NCBI GenBank assembly: GCA_026168455.1
Contig: CM047428.1
Coordinates: 85,392,594 to 85,456,593, forward strand
DNA: 64,000 nt
Source of the DNA: Theocolax elegans
Taxonomy: Eukaryota > Arthropoda > Insecta > Hymenoptera > Cerocephalidae
Direction: 5' to 3'
Below the pieces are notes generated by a model. The model ran no database searches. It saw only the letters and a list, made by a program, of their open reading frames with translations, and was not told the origin of the DNA. Every line of letters starts with the position of its first letter. Position 1 is the first letter of the stretch. This document shows positions 51,889-61,770 of this stretch, piece by piece. The translations under genes and the position numbers were made by a program.

Positions 51889-51936
51889 TGTACCTGTGGC
51901 GAAATTCAAAATGTAGATCATATTATATGGCACTGC
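51889..51936 (+). pseudogene. ORF2 C-terminal Cys/His motif
   Basis: CTCGEIQNVDHIIWHC, a CX1CX8HX4C arrangement found after the RT/RNase H in many I- and R1-like LINEs. Confidence 0.8.
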
Positions 51937-52103
51937 CCAACATACTTAAATCAAAGAAAGCAATTTACAAAAAAATAGAAAGGCATTGTTCAAAGGCAAG
52001 AATTCCAATTCCTACAAATTCAATAGAATTATTTAAAAAACCAGACAGCATTCTCGCTACTATTTCAATCGAATTTATTAAAAAATGTGATCTATTTATC
52101 TAA

Positions 52104-52267
52104 ACAATAAACAATTCATAAATATTTTACTTTCACATCTCTTAACATGCTTCCTCCAACTAACCTAAACAAAGTTACAAATGAAGTTTTAAACTTTTAA
52201 CGTTTGAATGGTGGCAAACCGGATTTAAGTGTGAATCCATAGCCAACTTAAAGAAGAAGAAGAAGAA
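52104..52267 (+). other. LINE 3' UTR with (AAG)n tail
   Basis: Non-coding. It ends GAATCCATAGCCAACTTAAA and then about five AAG/GAA units in place of a poly(A) tail, directly before the right target-site duplication. Confidence 0.8.
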
Positions 52268-52280
52268 GAGAGGTACTTGT
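52268..52280. repeat. Target-site duplication of LINE, right
   Basis: GAGAGGTACTTGT, partner of 46254-46266. The exact left edge is ambiguous by a few bases because the tail also ends in GAAGAG. Confidence 0.9.
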
Positions 52281-55200
52281 GTGAACTCGTTACGTAAAAA
52301 AATAACATCGACACATATACGTGTCAATGCCGCGACGTACCGTATCAAGATCTCGTAATAACGGTTAATTCGTCTATTAAAATCGTGTGATTCCAACGTC
52401 ACGTAATAAATAATTTTATATATGTAAGCATTATATGACCAGCCAAGATAAACGCCGTTAAACACGTGCGGCACTTTTTTTCTTTCGCGTAATAAGTACC
52501 TTTTGTTTAGTGATTCATCGTTCACGTTTTTGATTAAAAGAATCTACTACTTAATATGTAGTTTTAAGAAATAAATGTATTGCTTGGTATTGTAATAGAC
52601 GCATCGTAGGATTCATTAAAATTGCGGTCTCACTTATGTATACGCTGCTACTTTTCTTGGTAGTTTTGTATCTTTGATTGCTGTTAATGTATTTTCAGAA
52701 TAATATTTTTAAAATTATACAACCAGATATCAACTTTAAAATGAATCATTTTTTGTTTTTCTTTATTCCATAATTCATTCAGAGACATTACTTTGTAAAA
52801 AATAATTAACCCAGAGTGTCTTTAGATAAAAAATTCAATACGTATATGTGTACAAATGTCAAATATTTACCATTATGTAAATTTAATGTTTTGAAGATAA
52901 CCTGAAACCGTTTTTGTCTAATAATTATATATATATAGATATTGACTTTGATCTAAAGACGTTTTTCGTAATTGTTTTGATTTCTGGTATAGACACATAT
53001 AAAGTATATTTTTTGTCATATTCAGAGTTTTTGAATGAAATATTTCATTAAATAATAAATACATAATTTTTCAACTAAACTATCAATTATTCCGTAACGT
53101 TGCAAAAAATGGGTGAGTTTTTCCTCGGAGACTGAATGTATCGTTAATGTGTAAGTATAAGTAACGAGGTTGACAAAAAATGAAAAAGTCAATATTAATT
53201 ATGGGAACAGGATGTTAAATCAGATTTTTACACGGTAATAAAAAGATAGATTTCAGTAGACAATTTTATATTTTATAAAAAATGTTATGTATGTATACCT
53301 AATGTCTTTTGTTGATTATCAATTTAAAAATTTCTTGTGTTTAATAATAGTTGAAATATTATTCTTATTTATTCGTGAATTGTAAAGAAAGTAAAAGTTA
53401 TATTTCAAATAAGTAAATTGTTAAATAAGTATATAAATTGTATAGTTTTGTTAACGTACGTCAAAATAGTATATTGTGTAGGATGTGGAAAAACGTTTGT
53501 AATGCAACTTTTAATGATATCACGTAGATAAATGTGCTAATTAATCATGCGGTTAAATAATCTATACAAATTAAAAATGTTATAGTTAATCTCCTGCACC
53601 GTTGTTACATCTGAACGTTGCAAATTCGACGTTTATAATAGATTTTTAGAAAAATATTGAAAAAAAGTGGAGTTGTAGGATACGAGGAAAGTTGAGGTTC
53701 TGACGATGGATCCGTAGGCTTGGGACTCGCAATCAACACGATCGATCGATTCCCGAAGGATCGCTAAGAAGAGAACTAAAAGAGCACGAGGCGAGAAGGT
53801 ACAGGGTAAATAGAAGTATTAGAGAAAAACGAAGTTGGATAAAGGATAGGTTAGGCTAGGCTAGGCAGAGGAGGGAGTCCCTTATCCCTGGCGATCCCTG
53901 CAGTCGGGTACGGGTATACGTCGGTGGGTACGGAGTCGAGACCGCGGAGACGGGACAGAGAAAGAGAAAGAGAAAGAGAAAGGGAGCGATCGCGGTAGCA
54001 ATCCAGGGGATACTCCTGCTCGTTCCTGCGTTCCTGCTGAAAATGCGTGGGCGCGGTCTCCCCGAGGGCTGGCCTCCGATCGAGCTACCCCGCGGTTACC
54101 TCACCCGAGGTCGCGCCCTTTCGTACGACGCGGTTTCCCGGTTTCCCGGTTTCCCGGTCTCTCGGTCTCCCGGTCTCCCGGTCTCCTCGACGGGCACGGC
54201 CTGGTTTCCGAGCAGGCGAGTAGCACCGAGCCCGCGTTCCGGGGTTCGACACCGGAAGAAGGAGGAGACATCCGAGGAGGCCACGGCAAGAGGGCGGGTA
54301 TACACCGCTTCTACGGAGATTCGACGCAGGACCACCATCCTTTTCATCCTCTCTCCACTCCCGTCTTTCTCTCTGTGTGTACGTGACCGACTTTGTACTA
54401 CGTACCTCAACCTCACTTTGATTAACCCTCTCGCCTTTTCACAGGAGACACCCTTCCGCTCCAGGGTTCTACCATCCTTTCATCTGTAGTAGTATCAACT
54501 TTACGATCGATTGGACTCTCGATCTGCAACTGATAATATGTTTCACCCCTGATTCGCGTACACCTCGTTGATGATATATTTTTAATCAAACATTTACACC
54601 ATTTTCACTTACATATTCCGCTATATAAATGTCACTCTACTCAACTGTTATCAATCTAGTGAATTGAGAGATTAATGAAACTATTCGAACTGAATAAGCA
54701 CTCGTCACTATCTACTAAAACGAATACATCGATGCATTAAAAAAGGACACTCGAAGGTAATTTTACTCTTGAGCGTATATATGATTTTGTCGATTCCAAG
54801 AAAATCCAAAAGATGGATTGCTTTTGATATGCCCCTATTTCGTATGCATCGATTTCTTTTTTGTTGAAATTTTAAATAGTGGTAAGCAATACTCGAATGA
54901 AAAACAGGAAAAATTTGAAACGTTTTCGGGTACTACCGACAATTATAACAATAGTTCTTTCGAACCTTACTTCCTTGGATGCATGGGGTGAGTTCGATTA
55001 TTCGAATGCTCATTCAAATTTTGCGAAAAGTTTCGAATGCCAAAAATTAGATTAGCATGTTTTCTTCTCATAAAAAAGTAATATAAAATATGCATTATTT
55101 TGAAAGTCATAAATTCTTCAATTTATAAGTATATTATTGGTGTAATACTTCGAATTACGAATTGTAAATAGATAAATTACTATACTACTGTGGTCTATTT

Positions 55201-58200
55201 ATCTATTATATCAGACAAATTTTATAAATGTTGTTCATTTGCAATTGAGAATACGAAATTTATTCGATCGAATATATAATTAATATGTTGAAGAATATTC
55301 GACATAGTGACACATGCTAATTCTTCTTATTTTAATATATATATATAAATTCGACTGTTGACATTCGAAAATTATCTTAATGTTCATTATAACTTTATAA
55401 ATTAAAATGTGTAATCAACTTAAATGTTATATAAAATATAAATTTAGGTGAAAATTACTGCAAACTTTATTCGACAAATTTCTTTCGTGATTATGCATTC
55501 TTCTTTTTCAAATTAAACACGGAAATACCGGGGTTCTCGATGTAGCACCGCGGAGATTCAGTGTACACATTCGCCAATTATTTTACTTGGAGTATGTATA
55601 CGAGAAAACGGTTTTCTTTGGCTATTCCTGCATTATTCGAACATTTTTATAGGATTAAATTAATTGCACACCTTTCCGGTTATTTACGGTTAAAATAATA
55701 TGTTTAATTTACTAATACTTATACATTAATAATTCAGATAATAATACTAATCACAGCTGTTTATTAATAAATCAAATAATGTTTAATTTGTAACAAGTAT
55801 GTATTATTATTTATAAACATTTTACGATTTCGATAATATTTAAAATTAATGGTTTTTAACCGATGTGTGTCGAACACTAAAATATAGTTTCAATTTTATT
55901 AAATTCTACATGTAGCGTGGTGTGTGAAAGTGAACTTTGTATTTTGTCAGTTTAACGAGTCGTCGTGCATAACGGGTTGTCAATTTTTAGGCGCACTTCT
56001 AGTATGTTCCACAGAAAATCGATTGTGTGGTAATACAAGACATAAACTACGTTTTTTAATTCTCGGGAGGAAAAAATACTGTTTTTCAAAAGTTGAATGC
56101 GTGAAAATTTACCAAGGTGCAGAACAATTACTATAAAATTAACAAAACATTTTACTGATACGTACAATAAAAAACCAAATAGGAAAGTAGAACTAAATAA
56201 GAATTTCATCATACAAATTCAAGGTTAATTTGTTTAACAAACATTACACGTTATAAGGAGACGTCAAAGTTGTTACGTTATCCATACCAAATGAAAAGTA
56301 CTGTTTTAAACATTTTAAAGGTGACAATTATTCTAAATTTGGTAAATATAGTGTAAATCGGCAAAAAAATTTTTAAAAACTATTATTTCTCGTTAATTAA
56401 TGAAACTTGGCATAATAATACATTTTACATCTTACGACAATGTATTTGAGTATTGCCTCGGTTGGTATCAATTATAAATATGCCATATGTTTCTTAATCA
56501 ATTAATTTCTCTAAATTAATTACTCAAGGCTTGTAGTTGGTTTTTTTCGAGCAGTCGTTGAAAAACTAGTAAAAAATCTCCGATCGAGCAGTGCAGAAAA
56601 TACGTAGAATCGATACTATACAGATAGTTCAAAAGAATAAACGTTACAATAGTTTTGATATTGTGTTTATATTTCAATCCAAAACCGTATCTCATAAAAT
56701 AAGAATAACAATCGGCATGCAAGTATTTCTATATTACATTTGAAATTATGTATCCAATAAGAAAAATGCATTTGACAAAAATGAGTATATTTTTTAATAA
56801 TATATGTATAAGATTATAGTATACTGTATAGAGTGTAACATTAAGTATGAAACTATTATTTTTTAAATTGGCTTATAAAGTTTACTAATTTTTAGTGTTA
56901 TCCTGATGGTAGTTGCATACCTTAATTGCTAAACAGCGTACAATAATTTTGAGTGGTTTTTCAGTGGATCAAAAAATATTGGACAAGAGTATAATAATTA
57001 TATAAATTTATGTAATTTATATTAGTAGAAGTTGTATAAATTATATATTAATCTTTAGTAAGTTATATTTTTGGTAAACCATCATAAATACTTAGTATAT
57101 ACTCTGAGAGTTTGTTCAACTTTTGTTGAAGTGTGCATATATAGTATGTAGTATGTAACATTCTGTCCGAGTACGAACCGGATGGGTTATGCCCACGACC
57201 AGCTGGAAATGTTGGTCAGGAAGAATTGGTATAGAGAAAATGAGTGATCGGAAAATGAGCGGCTAGAAGCGACTATAAGCGACTACAAGCAAAACTAGTG
57301 GACTGGGTGAACGAGACCCAGTGTGCAAAATAATAAAAGATAGGTAAACATAACGATGGGAATGTGAAGGACTGGTCCGGGAGGGGAGTCTGGGAATAAG
57401 GTCCGCACGACCGAACCACGCCCGGGCCGGTGGCACGTAAAGCGGGATGTATTCCTTGTCAGTTCTGGGATCCTGTTCGAAGAGCGGGGGCGGCTCCCGC
57501 GGAGGGCAGGCCGTGAACACTCGCGGGGCGTAACACCCGACGCGAGGAGGCGGTGGGCGGTGTTCCTCTCTTTCCGAATTTTCCCTCGGAAATCGGTGCG
57601 GGGGGTGTCGCGAGAGGGGCTCCAAACTCGTTATGCCTACCCCTTTTACACCGGAAGGCACCCACGAGGGGTGTTTTATACCGAGCTATCAACGAGTGCT
57701 TTATCTTTTGGGGGGTCCAGTTGCGTGGAAACGCCCAGTGGGTTTCGCCTTCGATATTCTCTCTCTCCCTCCCTCCCTCGGTCGTTCGTTAATACCCCGC
57801 GATTGGCCACCCGAAACTCATTTACCTAATCTTGTATTTTTAACGATTTATCTAGCGTTTTGCATTTTTTAATTTCCAGTTGCACATTTCAACATTTTCT
57901 CTTTCGTTTTCTCGTTTCCTTGTGTACAATCCGATATCTTTCATGTTTTCGCTAATATATTCGCGTAACAATAGTACACAACTAAATATACACTTTCTAT
58001 CGCAAGTACACTGATAAGTTTTCTCAATTGCCGTATTCATCTGTTGAATATTGTCACATTTGCTAATTTTTGTCTTCAATAAATTTAGTACTCCTATAAA
58101 GAAGTATGCACGCGATCCACCAGGCGAAACGTAAGTTGTATACAACTGTATCATTAATAAATAAAGTTATTGTTTCATTTGTTCATTTATCATTGACTCT

Positions 58201-58995
58201 CGATATATCATATCGACATCCTTGTGTTAGTAATAAAACTTGCTATACACTGTTATGCAGTACATATACCATTTATACAACAAAAGTTACTATGTATACA
58301 TATATTTTATCCATTTTTATATTTCCATTATACGATACAAAAGAAAAAGCACGATGTGTCTTCGATATAACGGAATTTTTTATAATCAAAGTATGATTTT
58401 AAATTGCTACGAAACATTGTAATGTTTAGTATTCTTCACCGTACATAATATCTATCGTTATTAAATTTGTAAACTAAAATTAAAGTCGCATACATACTCA
58501 TCTTTAAACCGAGGGATGAAAATACGAGATTACACATATCGTTTTACTCGTAGATATTTTGTACTATTTGTATTATAATATAATCTATATTTTATTCAAT
58601 AAAAAATCGAAATTATTTAAATACGCGTCAAATTATGATAATTTAAAAAATTGAGGGTGACATATTTAAGATGATCAACGTGCGAATACAATGATTAAAA
58701 ATTTTGTGAAAATTAAATCACGCTGCGACATTTGTAAATAAGTATTGAGAAAAGAAAATATAGTAGTGATCCGTAAGGATAATCCACGTGTGTAGATTGG
58801 TAGACGTGTACAACGAAACGAGGAAAGTAAAATGTTGTTCAACGAGCGAGAACGAGAGCGTCAATAAAACTAATAATACCGAAGAAGATAAAGTTTGGGG
58901 TAGACGGTGGGAGCCTGAGCACGAGGCGAGAGTATACAGGCCGCCCCTCGGTATGTCAGGGGGTGTGGAATCTCGGTCGTGGTGAGAGTAAGCGA
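52281..58995. other. Gene-free stretch after the LINE
   Basis: A+T-rich with two GC-rich islands at 53690-54490 and 57170-57800. The first carries AAGAG repeats (53958-53984) and an octamer minisatellite (54127-54184); the second has CpG-rich sequence with long opposing open frames of Pro/Arg-rich composition. I see no start, splice or motif pattern that makes a protein. They may be promoter islands of flanking genes. Confidence 0.45.
54127..54184. repeat. Octamer minisatellite (GGTTTCCC/GGTCTCCC)
   Basis: Seven head-to-tail octamers grading from GGTTTCCC to GGTCTCCC. Confidence 0.9.

Positions 58996-58997
<2 letters not shown>

Positions 58998-59040
<43 letters not shown>
58998..59040. repeat. 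(GA)n microsatellite
   Basis: About 21 GA units inside a GC-rich island at 58780-59660. Confidence 0.95.
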
Positions 59041-59045
<5 letters not shown>

Positions 59046-59720
59046 CCAACCCCCACGAAGTTTGATACACCTCCTCCTCTCCGTCTCGGTCGGGTGTATG
59101 TATAGAATAGAGCCGAGGCGCGGGAGTCGAGTCTCTCGATTTCCCTTTTTAGGACGGAGAGATGTGTACTGCCACTCGGTACACACACCACACACCAGAC
59201 GATCTCCCGACTCCCCATGTTGACCTGTTCCCGTTGTTTACTCGTGTATTGTCCGAAATCCTCCGTTGCAAATCGACCTCCTCCTCCTCCCCCTCCCCCT
59301 CTCCTTCTCCAACGCCTTCTCCTTCTCTGTCTCTGTCTCTGTCTCGTCTTGGGGAAGAAGGTCGACCACCACCACCTCCACCACCACCAGCTAGGACACC
59401 ATCGCGTCGACGACTCCCTGGCGCGGGTGCACGCCTCGGACCCCAGGTAGATTTTATACTACCCTACCACTTTTGTATGTCATCCAATAATCACGAAGGC
59501 TAACGGGTTCTAGGTGTTCCTGCGCTCCTGCTACCGCTGGGGCCGTCTTTGGGTTCAAAGGGTTTTCTTAGAGCTCTCTCTTCCTAAGGTCACCGGCTCC
59601 AACCTCTCCCTCTCTTTCCCCCTCCATCTCGCTATCCACGATCCCTCTTCTCTTCCTACCTATATCCACATGTTTATATCTCTATATATATATATATGTA
59701 TGTACATATATATATGTATA

Positions 59721-59724
<4 letters not shown>

Positions 59725-59760
<36 letters not shown>
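59725..59760. repeat. (TA)n microsatellite
   Basis: About 18 TA units. Confidence 0.95.
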
Positions 59761-59762
<2 letters not shown>

Positions 59763-59876
59763 AATTCGCGCTCCTCTAATACTTTCTCGCGTTTATTGCA
59801 TCGTGATAAATGTACAGCTTTTAAGGTACATATATTTTCTCGTTTTCCATACTCTATATACATATATATATTTATT

Positions 59877-59907
<31 letters not shown>

Positions 59908-60047
59908 CACACACACATTATACATATATGTATATATACGAATGTATACGCGCGCGGCAATATATTTTGTATTTGAGCAGGCGCTTCCGTGGCGCGTTTG
60001 AATGGTTCGATGGGTCGCGTCGCGTGGTTTGATATTTGATGAATTTG

Positions 60048-60128
60048 ATGGTCGGTCTCGCACCTTCTCTCATAATATACGCAAATGCAAAATTCCCATT
60101 GGAATTAATGAGCGTCTGCGGAAACTCG
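60048..60128 (+). CDS. Possible first coding exon, gene unknown
   Basis: ATG at 60048 starts 27 clean codons (MVGLAPSLIIYANAKFPLEL...) that run in phase 0 to a strong donor CTCGGTAAGT at 60129. The N-terminus is mildly hydrophobic. If real, the gene continues rightward and most of it is outside the window or in small exons I could not find. The protein is not recognised and chance is a serious alternative. Confidence 0.15.
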
Positions 60129-61150
60129 GTAAGTTTGTCACCTATAGGTGTGAAAAATCGTCATCATCTCAAACGAGAGTGAATTTTCATCAAATGTGAA
60201 AAAGAGAAATGAAAGGGAGACGATCGATCGTCGATCGTTACAAACCTGGAAGATTCTTGATTTTCAATGAAAAGGTCGACGTGACGCACCAAGGAGAATC
60301 TCGTTTCTCGTCCCTTTCGGGTTCTACGGTCCTGGTCGACGATAACCCGGGCACGGTTTCCGCTATGGCCTCGCACACGCGATCTCTCCCGTACGTATAC
60401 CTATCTTACATTCGCACCGCAGTCCGCTCGGGACGGTTTGTTACTTTGTCGGGGGCGGACCGCTTTCGAATCTTGTGGTAACGACGCCCCGCTGCACGTA
60501 TGAATATTAATTACACCGTAGGTGACACTCACCAGGGCTGCATCGGGTACTAAGAGGTCGGACCTTGGAGTTACTCCTCCAAATCGTAAAGCGCGCACCC
60601 CAACGTCCCCAACCCACCCGGGACCCGGCCCTTTCGACGTTCAATCTCCTCAGCTCAATACCATGCTACAAATATTTACGCATATCGTATGCTTATACAA
60701 TTATTTGTATGATCGCTTGAATACTGACCGCGAACGTTGAACACATCGTTTTTAAAATGTTACTACTTATACAACCTTATATATGCTCGGTTACATGTAT
60801 AAGTAAGGAGCGTCTTTTCAAATGTTAAACCATCAACGATGTCGAATTTGTATCTCGTTTCGATAGATTTGTATAAACAAGTTGGTGTATTGTCTTCCCG
60901 ATTACTCGACCGGCGTTACTTTTTTCCTTTTTTAACGTATTAGTTTAATTGTGACGGATCATTGTTTAGTTGTGGAGACAGCTGTTCGATATAGTGATCG
61001 ATACTACGAGCGGTTAGCGAATTGAAGACACGCAAAGAATATTTGTTATATTTATTACATGAGGTGTGAGAGATTCCCACATTGTTCAAATTTGAACGTT
61101 TGGAACAAACAGCTCGTTTCGAAGATTCACGGAACAATTTTCAACGTTAA

Positions 61151-61770
61151 CGGGATTTTGACAGTCGGATGCCTAAAATGTGTAGGGTTCTACACCATTT
61201 AACTCACAAATTATATCTTACATCTAAACAATATTCATACGGATAGTTTAAAACATTAAGGAATTAACATTAAGGACGATTAACTTAAAAAAAATCATTT
61301 AAATAAACATGCATTTTGTACGTGTTATTCTCATATATGAATGATTGATATTCTTAAATTATTTAAAAAAAAAAAAATTTACTTCAATAAGGTTTAGCTT
61401 AAATTTTGTTATCTGCGACCTGCGCACAGGAAATTCCACTTTCCTCTGGAGATTTGAGTGTTATAGTAGATTATTGTATAACTATATTTTTCTCTGTATC
61501 GATTCTTTTAAATATGACATATAACTTTGGGATAAACAAATAAATAAAAATAAATAAAACAAATATTTAATCGCAATTTTGAGTGTAAAAAGTATAAATT
61601 TTGAACTTGAAGATTATATAGATATTAGCTGTTTAAAAATCTGAAAATATCTGTGTATTTTAGCATCTAAAGCATGCATAAAAGTCTGACGTCCAGGATT
61701 TCTCCAAAAATTAATTTTTTGTTTATAAAAAAATATATGAAATGCCCATTTTCTTGATTGGACATAGGTG
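61151..61770. mobile_element. Diverged relative of the GGGATGTC element
   Basis: It begins GTTAACGGGATTTTGACAGT, like the TTAACGGGATGTCAAACC end at 20086, shares TCATACGGATAGTTTAAAAC with the interior of that element, and ends GCCCATTTTCTTGATTGGAC, which parallels GACCATTTTCTGGGTCCGAC at 20445-20464. It is longer than 20091-20470, so it carries an insertion or a second internal repeat. Confidence 0.45.

Larger units (their letters stand above)
48214..52103 (+). pseudogene. LINE ORF2 polyprotein (endonuclease-RT-RNase H), frameshifted
   Basis: ORF2 would nick the target, reverse transcribe the element RNA at the nick and remove RNA. The likely ATG is 48214, after an A-run; the frame must change within about 20 bases (AAAAA at 48231-48235) to reach the endonuclease start TIWNCHSIYNKIGDL. 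Further changes lie at about 49268-49300 (between endonuclease and RT), about 50078 (inside RT just after FDN), about 51166 (before RNase H) and about 51966 (after the Cys/His motif). It ends with TAA at 52101-52103. The domains are otherwise complete and free of nonsense codons. The total of about 1290 codons is normal for I-like elements. Confidence 0.85.
46267..52267 (+). mobile_element. Full-length non-LTR retrotransposon, I-like group (with RNase H)
   Basis: About 6.0 kb between perfect 13-bp target-site duplications. Layout: 5' UTR of about 147 bp, ORF1 with three zinc knuckles, an A-rich spacer of about 120 bp, ORF2 with APE-type endonuclease, reverse transcriptase, RNase H and a terminal Cys/His motif, a 3' UTR of about 160 bp and an (AAG)n tail. 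RNase H after the RT points to the I, Nimb or LOA kind of element rather than Jockey or most R1; the exact clade needs a tree. The plus strand is very A-rich, unlike the host exons. The frame switches seven times (see ORF entries), so this copy as printed cannot encode its proteins. Confidence 0.93.
59041..61140. other. GC-rich and TA-rich intergenic DNA
   Basis: Island to about 59660, then (TA)n at 59725-59760 and 59870-59906, then a second GC-rich patch at 59980-60650 with many CG dinucleotides. A short candidate exon is listed at 60048-60128. The other frames are low complexity. Confidence 0.45.

Noticed and set aside
54043..54489. 148-codon plus-strand frame
   Set aside because: Its core is the translated octamer minisatellite (FPGFPVSRSPGLPVS); no family resemblance.
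59514..60032. 172-codon plus-strand frame
   Set aside because: Mostly Tyr-Ile repeats from (TA)n; not a protein.
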